Positions 51,801 through 64,000 of a stretch of DNA of 64,000 nucleotides are shown here, one piece after another. The DNA lies in NCBI RefSeq assembly GCF_023856365.1, contig NC_064543.1, positions 11,263,459-11,327,458 of the forward strand, written 5' to 3'. The notes below the pieces were generated by a model. The model was not told where the DNA came from and did not search any database. It worked only from the letters and a program-made list of their open reading frames with translations. The stretch is from Brienomyrus brachyistius. Its lineage: Eukaryota > Chordata > Actinopteri > Osteoglossiformes > Mormyridae. The first letter of the stretch is position 1, and each line of letters begins with the position of its first letter. Position numbers and translations under genes: made by a program.

Positions 51801-54547
51801 TATCTCGACAGGACTGAAATCGGCCCACTCTCTGAAGAATGACATGCTGTTGCTTAATTATTATTGTTTTTTAAGAATTAGAAAATTTAAGAATTAAATT
51901 ATTATTGTGATATAGTCATTGTCTGATTTTAATTTGGCTTTTCTTTACTTTTTCATATATTAAATGCATTTATATAGGGCAGATTTTACTGAAATGCTAC
52001 TTAGTTGTGGTGCATTCTGGGATTGTGGTATTTTAGTGGTGTTCCCCAATGACATCACACATCATTCTACCACGATTCCCTAATTTGTGTGTGTAATGTC
52101 CTGGTTTCCTCTTCTTGAGAACTGGGACCAAAGGAAACACTCGACACATGTACAATATTCAGCTAGGAAAAAACTCTCATAAAATACATATATTTCACAT
52201 TTTTCCAAAACTGATATGTGTTCCTCAGGGGAAAAAAAAACAAAACGATTCAGTAAATAATTTTCTACTAATCAGTTCCTGTTCGGAGCTTATTTGTTGA
52301 GTGTATTTTTTTTCTTTTGAGGCAGAGCAAAGATTTCATATTTCACTATATATTATGTTGGTTGTTAATAATTGATGGTTGTTTAATATCTTTCGTTATT
52401 TTGTTCCCATCAGATGGTCGGTCCCATTGTGTTTCGTTTGCTCCAGTTATCTGTTTGTTTAAAAGAAACTTGTTCGAAGGCACAAACCCATGATTACAGG
52501 GAAGCACATTACCGGCAAACTGCCAAATAATCACTTGCTTATCTGAATGACTATGGCAATATTTAACATTCAGCTTAATATTAAGAGAAATTACTTCAAT
52601 AAAGTTCAATTATTCAAAGTTACACAGACCAGTTCCCCAGCTGCCATCTGTAAGCATGACTGTGGTATTCTAAAATAATTACACTACCCATCTCTACAAT
52701 TACTGTACGGTGGTAAATATTTGTCTTATTTTGACTGCATGCAATTGACATTTTTTCATTAGCAGTGGTTCTAGTAATTGTTTGGGGGTGGGGGGGAGTT
52801 TATAGGCTGTATAAGCAAGCTGCCCGCATACTGGAAGCTTCCGGAGAGCTGTGCCACTGGGGGGTCACTTTGCTGCTCATTTCAGGGTCCTGTAAGTCCC
52901 AGTTCATCTCTTAGGGCGATAGTTCAAGATCTTTATTTAGTTTAGTAGTAATGAAATTCTACCCCCCCCACCCCCCCAATCATGCTGTAATGTTTGGTGT
53001 AGAGGGGACAAGGACATTCAGAGCCAAACTGAGACAGTACAGCGATGTGACTGGAGTTGGCCTACAGTATATGGTCATATACACATTTATACAGCTCCGT
53101 ATTTTACAGTATCATTTAGGGTAAAACACTCCGCTAAAATCTACAATAGCCTGGTGACCAAAGGTTGGCCGATGTGGCTAAGAATACATGGGGTTAGTCC
53201 AAAGGCAGCTGATTAATACATACATACATTACATACATTAATTAATACATACATTAGAACACAACCACAAATGAAGGTTAAAACCACAGCAGCAAAATAA
53301 TATAAAGTTTGACTTTTCTGTTTCTTTAGTTGCGCTAGACCCCAAATCCAGTCAATATGTTTGACTTTCTACACTCCTGTATTGTAATCAAACTGACTGT
53401 ACTTTCATGCAAAAAATGTAAAAATCTAAATCACGTGTGACACAATATCCATACATCCTTCTTCCAACCACTGGTTAGGGTCGCCGGAAGGGTCTAGAAC
53501 CTTTTATCAAAACTTTTATATATATATAAAATTTTATAAAATTTAAATACTTTACATTATGACATACCTCACTATATACATCACCAACCGTATTCACAAT
53601 TTATGTACATTTTAACTTTCATTGATTAAATTTAAATTAAGCTCAAAGGATTCTCAATGATCTTACTGCAGAGATTTATAATGAAATGGCACATGTGAAA
53701 TATCGCTGATATACCAACTTCAGTTTATCACCAAAGCAATAATCATTGATTGTAGATGAAACCTAAAAGTAATTCATTAAAGCGAAATCATTATATACGC
53801 TTACCTGTGATGCTATGAAGTACTGACTGTATTATTTATTGACAGTATCTGTCATTTCGCCATTGAATGGAAGTATTTCTTTTAGTGCATCTAGATCTCA
53901 TGTTATGGTGGGGGGGGGGGGACTTCGTATCGCGATGTCTGTTTCAATTGTTCATTGATGGTAGTTGTTGCATTGTGGGTGACGCAAAGGCGAGTGGCCA
54001 TCTCACCTGCAAACGCGGCGAGCCAGAACTGAAACCGAGACAGATGCGGGCGTGTGCGCCGGGGTTTTCCAAAGTGTCGTTATTCCATTCGCATCATACA
54101 TGGCAGCTTCAGCGGAAAAATCGTCCTCTTTTCCCCAAAGGTTGATGGAGGAACTCAGTGGAAGAATTGACAGGATGTTCCGGCGCGTCGTCTCCCTGGA
54201 GGGTGGTGGGTGTGTAAAAAGCTTTAAACCCAAAGAATCCTGACCACACCCTCAATTCACGGAGACAGACACATTCATTACTACGGTCCCTGGTCATGGC
54301 TCCCTAGGGAAACCCCGGGTTTTACCCTTCAAACACCAAGCAGCTCTCTGGTCTTGTCTGACTGCCAGAGCATCAGCACGGTCTGGAGAGCTGTGCTGCA
54401 GCATGAGGATGGTGAAGGATGAAGGACAGCTTTGCTGCTTGTTGTGGATGGACACTGGCGTAAACGTCATTCCAGTCTAATGTTTCTGTAAAGCGCCCTT
54501 TTCCTTGTTTCTCTGTTTATGTTTGTCTCTCAGCATTTTTTTTTGAA

Positions 54548-54800
54548 CACACACACATACACACGTTTGTATTCATATCTTTGTGGGGAGCATCCAGTCA
54601 TTTCTATGGCCATAACTGTAATCCCATCAATCATGACCTTAACCCCTACCCAGTTCTAAGCTTAACTATAAGTAACCAAATAAAATGCTAGACTTTTGGC
54701 GTTTTTAGTTTTTTGACTGCAGTTCTTAGATTTTCACAAAGTTCAATTTCCCCTTGTGGGGAAAGAAAAAAATATATATAAATGACTGACATACACACAC
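54548..54800. repeat. Dispersed AC-flanked repeat, copy 2
   Basis: It shares with 20363-20600 the AC start, the GTATT(T/C)(C/A)TATCTTTGTGGGG block, CATTTCTATGG, CATAAC, CTTAACTATAA and CTTGTGGGGAA, in the same order and orientation. It is more decayed, having lost the clear GTCCCCAC closing arm. Confidence 0.65.
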
Positions 54801-54920
54801 ATTAATTTCTATCAGCACCCTGCTGGAAGTCTTCAGCTGGGAGAGAACATCTCTTCTAGTTTATCCTCAGAAGATGTACTTCATACACCGTAAGTCTCCC
54901 CCATCCCAGCATGCTCTCTC

Positions 54921-54944
54921 GTGTGTGTGTGTGTGTGTGTGTGT
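54921..54944. repeat. (GT)12 microsatellite
   Basis: Twenty-four bases of uninterrupted GT repeat. Confidence 0.95.
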
Positions 54945-55057
54945 TGACGTATATATGTGTCTGTCATATGGGTTGTAACTTGTTCTGCCACATCACTAGA
55001 TTACTCCAATTTGGGATAATTTAGTGTCCATTCCCTCCACCTAAGCTCATGCAGATC

Positions 55058-55108
55058 ATCCATCCATCCATCCATCCATCCATCCATCCATCCATCCATC
55101 CATCCATC
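55058..55108. repeat. (ATCC)n microsatellite
   Basis: About 51 bases of ATCC repeat. An inverse GATG run at 55231-55246 lies on the far side of a SINE-like fragment. Confidence 0.95.
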
Positions 55109-55159
55109 TTACAATTACTTATTCTTCTGTGAATGTGTTCCAGTGTGGCATTGTGGAAG

Positions 55160-55246
55160 AAGGGGAGCTTGTTTCTCAGTTTTATGCTTCCAGGCCCCCT
55201 GGTGACCCTGTCGTCAATAAGTGGCTGAAAGATGGATGGATGGATA
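55160..55246 (+). repeat. SINE 3' tail fragment ending in a GATG microsatellite
   Basis: CCTGGTGACCCTGTCGTCAA followed by TAAGTGGCTGAAAGATGGAT looks like the tail of the SINE class seen elsewhere in the window. Only the last 80 or so bases are recognisable. Confidence 0.45.
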
Positions 55247-56879
55247 GAATACATACTTTAGATGCCAGCACAGTTTTTGGCAGTTGAGCAGGTACGCAAA
55301 GAGGCTTCTTTATCTGCAAGATAATTTACAGCCCAAAATTGGCCAAAACATACGATCAAATGGTCCTGGCATCGCTGAAATGCGGCAGATATAAGTTAGA
55401 TACGTTGCTCCAGTAAATCAACCATGGGACAAAAAGCTATATGTTGTCAAATAAATCTTAATGGAACAGTTCAAGGCAGGATAAGGGTGAGAGCTGATTG
55501 GCACGGATACAAGATCGACTTGGGTCTTTGCTTCTACCTCAGGCTGCAGGAGGGGACTTAGGAGGGAGGAGAAGGTAGCAGAATTTGCTACCTGGAAGTG
55601 ATGGAGAACCTCCAGATTCATTCTCGGCATTTTCTTCCCTGCGCTCATCTTGAATTCCGACAGCCGCCCCCTCGGGCCCCAGAGTCACATTTCAGGCCTG
55701 GGTGGTACTTAAAGGCCCATAATCTTCTGCTCGATGGCTTTGCAGAATCCCGGGCGGAAGCATATTATTCGGTTTAAGGACCCCTGCTGCGCTGGGACCT
55801 CCGGCGGCTGGCTGCAGCCACCGCAGTGAGTGTGGCGCTGTCATTATTTATTTAGTTGTGACGTGTTTAAACTGGAGGAATCCGCTGGGGAAGGCGCCGT
55901 TGATAAAGGCTAAAATACGCCCACACTTTCAGCGTCGGTTCCTTCTAATGATACTGTCAGTGCTGAGCTTCCTGCATTTTTAAAGACGCGCCGGGAAACA
56001 GTAGCATTTCGGCCAAAACTGAAGCGGAAACATCATCCTCTAAAAAATTTAGATTCTTTATTTTTTATAAATACCAGCAAAGCAACAAACGCAGTTGTTT
56101 AAAAATGGTGGATCGGATGTTCAGAGCTCGCGCATAAAGAGCATTAACAAGATAAGCATTTTTATTACTGTTCATTTAACAGGTATCTCAAAATTCCTAT
56201 GGTTCTTCAATATATGTACATTCTGTTAAAATCTCATGAGAATTTCACATTGCGTCTGTCACCAAAGCATCGAATTGGCCTGAATTCAGTTCATCTGTGG
56301 ATCCAAATCCAAATTAAGCCATAACTTAGTATTCTTCAGTTATATTTGTTCATTTATTTCCTCACGTCGTTAGACCCCATGGGTCTGTATTATCTGAATA
56401 ATGCATGGAGAGTAACTATCAGAAGCAACATTTCTGTTAAGGTGAGGCAATAACATGTACATTAACACTACTGGTTACTATTTTAAACAATATTCCTTAT
56501 TAGTTCTTAAATTGATCCATGTTACATTGTTAGATATGAACTTAATGTGAGTAACTCTTATTCTGCAGCTCTATAAATCTTCCAGTAGTAGCAGGTAGTT
56601 TCATATTATGGAGGTAGACTAACGGGTATTTTTGTAACATCTCCACTACCCCACTTCAGTGCATGTTTATTTGCTAAGTATGAGTTTGTTGTTGATATGA
56701 GGTCACATCTGCTTTGGGGCCTGTGAAAGGCTGAAGTAGGTGTTAGCTTTGAGTTTGAAGCTTAGTAACTCTGCTGTGTTTTCAGCACTATTTCTTCTCG
56801 CACTGCTTCACCTGCAGGTCCAACATGGTCACTTTTGCTTTACTTTATGGTTTCATATCCACACCTCCGTCAGACTACC

Positions 56880-57040
56880 AGGCAGAGAAGCTGATTTGTC
56901 ACTCCACAGAACGTATCTCCACTGCTCCAGAGTCCAGTGGCGGCATGCTTCGCACCACTGCATCTGACACTAAGCAGCATATCACTGTGCAGAAGATACC
57001 AGCGCAAGCACCCCCGCGATGTCCACTGCACAGTGATACG
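56880..57040 (-). mobile_element. Fragment of a decayed Tc1-like transposase region
   Basis: The stretch around CCACTGCTCCAGAGTCCAGT followed by GGCGGCATGCTTCGCACCACTG resembles the antisense of a transposase segment found in many fish Tc1 copies. Surrounding sequence is diverged and no open transposase frame remains. The boundaries are approximate. Confidence 0.55.
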
Positions 57041-59468
57041 ATTGGTGTGTGGAGTTCAGTAGAAGGAAAGAGTTCCTACTTTAAACTGCTTACTACTAAG
57101 TCTGTGGATTTCTTGAGCAACTGGATCATAATTTCCGGTAAGACATATTGTTCTTTCATTTTTTAAATGTATTTTTCTGCCACTTTAATCACCACACAAA
57201 AAATGCCATTATCATTATAAGTCGGACATGTTGACAGCAGATATTCCAAAAACTGGGCAACTCCCAGCAGAACACCATAGACGGAGAGAAAGCACTAAAA
57301 CCCCTGTAACACATACCTTTTTTTCAGTTTTGGGGTGACCTGACCCTTTAACAAAAGTACAAGGACGTGGATTATTGTCAAAGTGCCTTATTTTTTTAGT
57401 GATTTTGACTTAAAAACCAAAATGTATCCAGCTTAAGAGAATTTAAGAGCAAGACCTGTGTAGTAACATAAATTCGTAGCAGAGGGCAAGCAGCAAAATT
57501 TACCAAGGGAACCCCACAGACTGGCAGGAGACATCCAGGTGATATCCTGTGGAATTACGATCTTCTCCTCACCAGGAGACTGAATAGAGTGACCAGGGCA
57601 AAGGAGGACTTCAAGTTCAAACATGGGATACCTGCTAAATGTCAGCGTACTTGGTGGTGTTTATCCCAGTATGGCATTTCTGTGGACCTGTGCCTGCATA
57701 TATGTGTGTCAGGGCCAAGTTTGTCCACGTGATTTGGCGCATCCATTAGCCTTAAAGAAGCCATTGAGAGAGTAAACCCATCAAATAAGTAATGAAATGG
57801 ATAACTCGAGGCCTGAATAAATCCACTGACCCGGCCTGCTGGTTGGATCCAGTGCCACTACAAAATTAATGGTCAGTGTAGGCCTCCCACAATCAAGTAG
57901 TTTTACTTGGCAACACACTCACAGATTTATCACAACGTCCACGAGTCTGCCATACAGCCAAGGCATCTATTCTTTTTCCTGCTGCAGAGACTGGGCTTAG
58001 TGGGGCTGGGGGTGGATTTCTGTTCTAATATAGTGTCTCATTTATTGCGCTATGCTTGACCCCTTTTGCCAGTATACTGTCCTACCTTCAAGGGGTGTGC
58101 TGCACCAATTCAGGAACATGACGCTGATGGAGTGGAAATGGGAAGGAGATTGCATAATGGGAGCTCTAATGGCAGCAGGGGAGCTGAAATTTGAAGTGTG
58201 TCTGCCCTGCAAGTCTCTGCCACTCGGCCCTGCCAGGCAACTGTTTAGCCTCTCTACTGATCTACCTGTGGCTGATGTGGAACGAATTGGATTCAAATGA
58301 ATTCAGAGATGGATAGGTGGAGCTCTTATTGGACATGTAGTCATTCAGCTGATCCCACACGTTCAAGGACCTAGTTTTGACATGCGGTCAGGTGATCTGT
58401 AAATCAGGTGACTGCATCAGGTGAACTCATGTGAGTCAGATGGTTACAGACACTTACAGACACAGTTGTCTTACCAAGCAGAGAATTATGGGGCATTGGA
58501 TCACACATTCTTAGATCGCTATTCTGAATTTCCAAAACTTCCAGAGGTGAAATGCTGCCTTTCAACGTGGTCCATTGCTCAAGCTGGGGTCCATCGTGAG
58601 CACCGTCTCCCTGAATCTGAATGCGTACAGAGTGACCGTCTATCTGTCAGCCAGCTACTGCTGCATGTGGTCTGCTGAAGCTCCTTACCCAGTGCCTCAT
58701 GCCCACAGCTTCTGCACTTCACCCAGTTCCGAAGCCTTAGTGCCAAATGAGTAATGGAGTAGACCTTTGTTTTTTTTTTTCTCTCCAAAGTTGCTGATTG
58801 GTCAGTGAAGACAGTATATGCATTTATCAGCAAAGAGCACAGACAGTCCTACTACCGCAGTGAGATGCTGAAATATTGCAGTATAATATAAGAGAACCTA
58901 AACACAGGATAAAAGATTGTCACATGAAAGAATGTCTCGATTTAGGGTGCAGTCCTTCATCTTCTGAGTTCGTAGGTCATTCCAATGAATATGTAACTAA
59001 TAAGCTCATGAAACAGCCAAGACCAGAAGTTCAAGGCACGTGTGCAGTGTCTTCACTGTCCAGAGTGGGAATTTTGATCCAAAGAGGTGGTAAAGCTTCC
59101 AAACCCACAGCCACAAATCTGTGGATTAAACCTGATTTGGTCCTCATGCCCATCCTCTTGGTGCTGTGCTAACTAAACGTTATTGCTGTCACAATTCACT
59201 AAATGTAAATTGTCACGATTATTAACGAGCGCAATAAGACTGAATTATTCTAATGGAAGCCATGGAAAAAAATGACTTAAGCCTTAATGAGAATTTAGTT
59301 TGTTTACTTTTGCATGATAACTGCTGGTGTGATGAGTCACAGTAATCATCAGGGCTCCACTTTTACATTGATTTACTATTGTTTGTTTAAATCCCGTCTT
59401 GCTTTTCTCCTGTAAAAGAGATGGCTAAATAGTCCTGCTTTAGTTTGTTAGTCCCAATCTAATACTGC

Positions 59469-59700
59469 GTGTGTGTGTGTGTGTGTGTATAGATAGACCG
59501 ATAGACAGATAGACTGATATATAGATAGATAGACAGATTGATAGATAGACAGACAGACAGATAGATAGATAGATAGATAGATGATAGACAGACAGACAGA
59601 CAGATAGATAGACAGATAGATAGATCGATAGATAGACAGACAGACAAATAGATAGATAGATAGATAGATATATTGATTGATAGATCGATCTAGATCTAGA
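59469..59700. repeat. Compound GT / GATA / GACA microsatellite
   Basis: A (GT)10 run at 59469-59488 passes into about 200 bases of interspersed GATA and GACA units, ending in palindromic GATCGATCTAGATCTAGA. Confidence 0.95.
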
Positions 59701-59829
59701 ATAATAAGGCTAATAATAATAGCAATGCTTAAAGGTAATACTATTGATTAAAGGAAGGTAGTAATGATACTAATCACCGCAGAGTAATAGTGGTGCAGTA
59801 TTTGCCAGTGGAGGTGGTGATCCTGGATC

Positions 59830-60000
59830 TTTGGAAGCCCAGTGTACACTTTGGACCTCACTGGCCACCTACTAAGGCAAGTTCAGAGATGCCAGTTCAT
59901 TCAGCCCCCATGTTTTGGACTATGGAAGGAAACCCACTGGGAGAACATAAACCACAGAGAGGAAATCAAACCCGGTGCCCTGGAGGTGTGAGGCGGGTCT
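59830..60000 (-). repeat. SINE remnant, tRNA-like head on the minus strand
   Basis: On the minus strand CCGCCTCACACCTCCAGGGC leads to a B-box-like GGTTTGATTTCC, then TATGTTCTCCCAGTGGGTTT and a CATAGTCCAAAACATG block. This is the expected order of a teleost tRNA-derived SINE. Confidence 0.55.
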
Positions 60001-60341
60001 TTGCAGTCTATATGATATGCTGTTTAATTTTAGAATTATCATTTCAGGTTTTCAACTGCTCTGAGATTTAATGTATTTTTCTTTAAAAGAATTTTTAAAT
60101 TCATGTTCGTACTATGCTACCCTTCACAGGAAAAATAGGGAAACGACACCGACACCAAAAGTCCTGCCTTGGTTTTAGTGTGGATTTTGTAGTTACTGTA
60201 ATTTTCACGCTCAATTATCTTCAGACATAGTTGCCGCAAGATAAAACAGAGTCCAAGAGACCCGATTTCAGTTATAACTCAGTTTTGGTCAAATATGCAA
60301 CATTTGTATGGCACTGAAGGTAGTTTCACCTGTTCACCTGA

Positions 60342-60502
60342 GGGGTGTTCCTTGAAGCAAGATTTCTCAGTTAGCTGAGTTAAGTTAAGCTAGAAGTCAT
60401 TGTCCAATAGGAATGCTCCTTACCTAAACTCTTATTGGGCGATCATTACTTCTAACTTAAGTTAACCTAACTAATTAAGAAATCCTGCTTCAAGGAACAC
60501 CC
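60342..60502. mobile_element. Palindromic MITE-like element
   Basis: GGGGTGTTCCTTGAAGCAAG at the left pairs with CTGCTTCAAGGAACACCCT at the right. The inner arms also pair (GTTAAGTTAAGCTAGAAGT with ACTTCTAACTTAAGTTAAC; CCAATAGGA with TCTTATTGGG). No convincing target duplication was seen, so the family is unassigned. Confidence 0.65.
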
Positions 60503-60514
60503 TCCAGTTGCCTG

Positions 60515-60660
60515 GTTTCAGGTGGCAGGAAGAAACCAAGGTACCGAGAGAAAGCTGATTCAGTATAAAGGGAACATGCAGGCCTGCACACACTTTTAGT
60601 GGAGCTGGGATTTGAACCTCCAGTCCTGGACGTGCAAGATAACAGCGGTTTTGACTTGCA
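60515..60660 (-). repeat. SINE fragment
   Basis: GGGATTTGAACCTCCAGTCC on the plus strand is the inverse of a tRNA B-box-like segment, and upstream GGCAGGAAGAAACCAAGGTA resembles the inverse of the SINE mid-region. The match is partial and diverged. Confidence 0.4.
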
Positions 60661-61957
60661 ACCCTTCAAATAGATTTGTTAGGGGTGCAGCTAAAGATTT
60701 TGGACTTGATGAAACCATATAATAATGGGCCCCCAACCCAGACCAATCCAATTATATTCCTGATTTTCTTGTCACTCAAGGATTCTTGGAATCATCCTAG
60801 CACTACCCCCCCCCAACTTGAGCTTTGCTAATTGTTCTTAAAATTTCCTACAAGATTGCCTTTAGCTAAGTGTTTAATGTTTTATCCAAGAGCAATGTGA
60901 GGACACACACTCGCACACACGTAACTTGGATATATATATCTTACAGGGAACATCCTCTCTACTTGCATTTAAAAGCAAATAATCATTCTTAACTCCAGCC
61001 CAGCAAAAACCCAGAAAACTGATGACAAACCAAAAGTTCTGGAACCAATTATTTAAGAAAAGCAAAAGAAGTTGTTTTAAAAAGTCAATAAGTGATTTAA
61101 TCATACGCAGTGGGGCCAGGGAGTGTCTGCCTTTGTATGGATATGTCCAGAGACCCCCACCACCACAACACAAATCCTGAGCAAACACCGAATCATCACA
61201 GAGCCTCTGGTGATGCTGCTATTGATTCCCTCTCCACACCCACCAGCCCGTCCATAATGAAGTGGAGCTGCAGGTCTATTACTGCAGACTCCGCCATTGG
61301 CTGGATGTAATACAAAATTAGCCAGCATTCAGCTATCCTGTCAGTATCGATTTCACTACCCAGATTACTTGTTACAAAAGAACAGAGCTGTCTGTGGCAT
61401 AATTGAACAAGTTAAGTCCTTGTCTCGGGACGTACGGCGGTATTGATTGTCAGGCGACTCCTATGCAGTAGAAATTAAGGTTTTTTTTGGCGATAAATCC
61501 AGGACGATTTGGTGTCTGCGACGCGGTCTGTTGTGTGGAGGTACCTCGCCAAGCTGCAGTAAGTAAAACTGAAAACATGTTTTGTTTTCTGAGAAATGCG
61601 AGTGGACTGCATGAAATGAAGACATTGATGTCTTTCTTGTTTCTGTGTCTAAATATTTGTTCCCATATCTGTAGGTGATGGTGTGTCTGCTGATGTGCTG
61701 GCAGAACATTCCGGATGCCATCTGCCTTATTCCCTGTGCTCTCTGGGACAAGCTTCAGGCTTGTTGTGACCCAAAGGCAATTCTAGACCCTATTTACCCC
61801 CCTGTCAAAAAATAGTGTTTCCAAATTCAACTTAGTAATTTGTCCTGTATTTTCATACACATTTCAAACCCAGCAAAGTTTTTCATTTAGAACATCCCCC
61901 GCCCCCTCAGCTTGCCAGTTTGTGGGAGGGGGTGGGGTCTCATATCCCCCCAGATTA

Positions 61958-62610
61958 CTAGGGTTGCTATTAGGGTTAGAAGTATGGCTGGGGCTAGATG
62001 CTGTCAGGACAATAACAATGTATTCCCTGGATGGCTCTGCCACCCCCTTACTCTAGCCTTGAGTTGTATCAAGTTTTTCATATCGTTATATCGTCCGTCA
62101 CTAAAAGTATCAAGTGTAAAAACGGTCTTTTTCTTTAACATCACTATGAGGTGGTACCCTAACCCTAACCATAGCCATAGCCCTTAAATCAAGGCTCTTC
62201 AAAGCTGACCTTCCATTTCTCACCCAGGCCTTGTTTTCAGTTCTCCCACGTAGTCAGTTTAATAATTACTGATTCTGATTGGCCACAGAGGCTTCTCACC
62301 TGGCTCACGGGTAATGAAAGGCTAGAAAATCAGCAGTGCTTGGCCCTTGAAGACCGTGATTTGAATAGCCCGGCCTTAAGCTAACCCTAAGCTCAGTGCT
62401 AATCATGATAGCAAAATTTAGGGTTAGGATTAGGATCAGTGTCGCTGTTAGGCTTAGAGCAAGATTTAGGGCTAGGGTTGGAGGGTTAGAGATGTTATTA
62501 GGGTTTGAGATAGTTTTAGGTTTGGGTTAAGGGTTAGAGTTAAGGTTAGAACTAGGATTATATTTAGGGTTAGTGATAGTAACAGGGTTAGGCTTGCCTT
62601 GGGGCATAGG
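61958..62610. repeat. Degenerate TTAGGG-like repeat region, interrupted by a MITE
   Basis: Many variants of GGTTAG, TTAGGGTT and CTAGGGTT occur at 61958-61985 and 62415-62600, with CCCTAACCCTAACC in the opposite sense near 62157-62170. The units are too irregular to be a young telomeric insertion. A MITE (62185-62364) splits the region. Confidence 0.7.
62185..62364. mobile_element. Palindromic hAT-type MITE inside a telomere-like repeat region
   Basis: The ends TAAATCAAGGCTCTTCAA and TTGAAGACCGTGATTTGA are inverted relatives. Flanks ATAGCCCT (62177-62184) and ATAGCCCG (62365-62372) match at seven of eight bases. TTAGGG-like degenerate repeat lies on both sides, so it appears to have inserted into that repeat. 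Confidence 0.7.
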
Positions 62611-62856
62611 TGATGTAAAAAGGGGGTCTTCCACCATGTTTTGTTACTGCCCCCCCATAGATTCTTTTTTCAAATTCATTTAGTTACATGTCCCATATTT
62701 ACATATATATGTCATATCGACCTTGGCAGATTTGATCATAGTAGACATTGGGCTGCAGAGGCATCATGTATTTTTTCGGAATGAAAGTAGCACCCTTAAT
62801 GGGGGTGGGGCCTCCCTAACGGTAAATCCCTGTAATCGCCCCTGCTGTGAACCTGT

Positions 62857-63273
62857 ATATACGGTCAATGGCCACTTTATTAAGTACACCTACTAATTAA
62901 TACAAGCAACCTGCACCGCCAATCAGTAAATCATGTGGCTGAAAAAATGAGATCATACAGCCCACATACAGGGTCAGGAGGGGCATCTAAGTGATTTGAA
63001 ATGTATGTTGATTGCAAGCAACAAAAATACAATCGTTGAGAGCTGTGTTGTCAAAAACAACTTGTTAATGAGGGAGGTCAGAGGAGGATGGGCAGGTTCA
63101 TTAAAGAATACAGGTAACAAGCTAACAGCTAAGTGCAAAAATAACAGCTCCGTACAACAATGGTGTGCAGAAAGGCTTCTCTGAACTTGTCAACCCTTAA
63201 TATAGATGAACAGATACCTAGATACCTAGTACTACATAAGAGTACCTAATAATGTGGCCGCTGAGTGTTTATA
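62857..63273. mobile_element. Internally deleted Tc1-like transposon
   Basis: The left end contains GGCCACTTTATTAAGTACAC and the right end AGTACCTAATAATGTGGCCG, an inverted pair typical of a widespread teleost Tc1 family. The internal AGGTCAGAGGAGGATGGGCA resembles part of the transposase region. Only about 400 bases remain of the roughly 1.2-1.6 kb usual for Tc1 elements. Confidence 0.75.
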
Positions 63274-64000
63274 TAGAGACTTTGGTTGTGACACAGCCAT
63301 GATGATCCTTTAGCTGATTGATTCCTCTTTTAAAAAAAAAAGCCTCTTATGTGACAAGGAGCTTCACGGCTCCAGGAATCGGACGGTTGTTGCCCCCACT
63401 AATCGCAGCTGGCAGATTTGTGTCACAGAATCAGGCCGTTTAAGTTGCGTCCGCACATTAATTCCAAAAGCTCAGTTAATAATTTATTGAGCTAAAAAAC
63501 CCTTTAAAAGTATCATTTCTGCTGCGTTTTTTTTTTTCCTTTCTGCACAGCTCGCTTGTTGGGTAAGTGGCTAAGTGGCTGAGGCAGCATAGACGAGCCA
63601 TGCATTTTTTTGGTTGCATTTTCCATTTGTGCAGAGATGTGTCTCAGGCTCTGCTGCAGAACGCTGTTTTCCCTGCAATCTGCATCTAAACAGATGAGTG
63701 TTTATTCCAAACAGTTACTCCTGATAATTAGAAAATGGATCCTAGTCAACAATAAAATGAATGGTTTATTTGTACAATTTGCCCAGATTGTTCATTGGGG
63801 GGTAAAGCAAAATAAAGCCTTATTTACTGAGGAGTAGTAAATTGTTTCATCTGTGAATTTAGCTGTTTTCCCTAATGCAGACATGGATGTTACAGTGGTT
63901 TTTCCCCAGCAGGGTTAAAGGTTAATGAAATGCTCTTTGGGTTGCATATACCCATCTCGCCTGCGCTGAGTGATAAGTGGCTAACCAACGAAGCTTGTAA

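Larger units (their letters stand above)
46721..54547. other. Intergenic region 5' of irx6, part 3
   Basis: It contains the two MITEs listed separately and no recognised gene. The stretches 50300-50520 and 51280-51390 are rich in TAAT, ATTGATTGG and ATTTGCAT-like motifs typical of developmental enhancers, by inference only. Confidence 0.5.
55247..64000. other. Intergenic region 5' of irx6, part 4
   Basis: Apart from the transposon, SINE and microsatellite features listed separately, no gene was recognised. The next cluster member, irx5, is expected in this direction but no second homeobox is present before the window ends. Confidence 0.5.

Noticed and set aside
59459..59647. Open frame encoding Ser/Leu/Cys/Ile repeats
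   Set aside because: A translation of the GATA/GACA microsatellite.

Overview
The window looks like teleost (ray-finned fish) genomic DNA, dominated by non-coding sequence. Genes are split by introns with GT/AG borders. Homopolymer and microsatellite tracts are frequent. There are several short inverted-repeat DNA transposons, decayed Tc1-like copies and tRNA-derived SINE remnants of kinds common in fish. The species cannot be named from the sequence.

One protein-coding gene can be supported: a complete Iroquois homeobox gene of the Irx6 type, on the minus strand from 37694 (start) to 34436 (stop). Five exons join in frame with consensus splice sites to give 451 residues. The protein carries the Iroquois N-terminal block, a TALE homeodomain, an acidic LSDLED segment and an IWS-x-A-type C-terminal motif. 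It most resembles Irx6 (irx6a in fish nomenclature) rather than Irx4.

Layout. 1-34435 lies 3' of irx6. It holds two abutting Tc1/mariner-type MITEs (about 1191-1732), a second inverted copy of one of them (26831-27000), a hAT-type MITE (18237-18391), a dispersed AC-flanked repeat (20363-20600), two SINE remnants (about 14070-14348 and 29125-29385) and two CpG-rich patches (about 6990-7230 and 23880-24250). 34436-37694 is irx6. 37695-64000 lies 5' of the gene. It holds a palindromic CRE-like site about 375 bp upstream of the start codon, a 40-bp higher-order minisatellite (43044-43144), a (GATA)15 array, three more hAT-type MITEs, another palindromic element, Tc1 remnants and a degenerate TTAGGG-like region near the right end.

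In vertebrates Irx6 belongs to the Irx3-Irx5-Irx6 cluster, which lies in large gene-poor regions rich in conserved enhancers. The absence of any other recognisable gene here fits that setting. Irx5 would be expected beyond the right edge and mmp2 beyond the left edge, but neither is seen. Several repeat-free stretches look like possible conserved enhancers; that is inference, since no alignment could be run. No previously undescribed system was identified.
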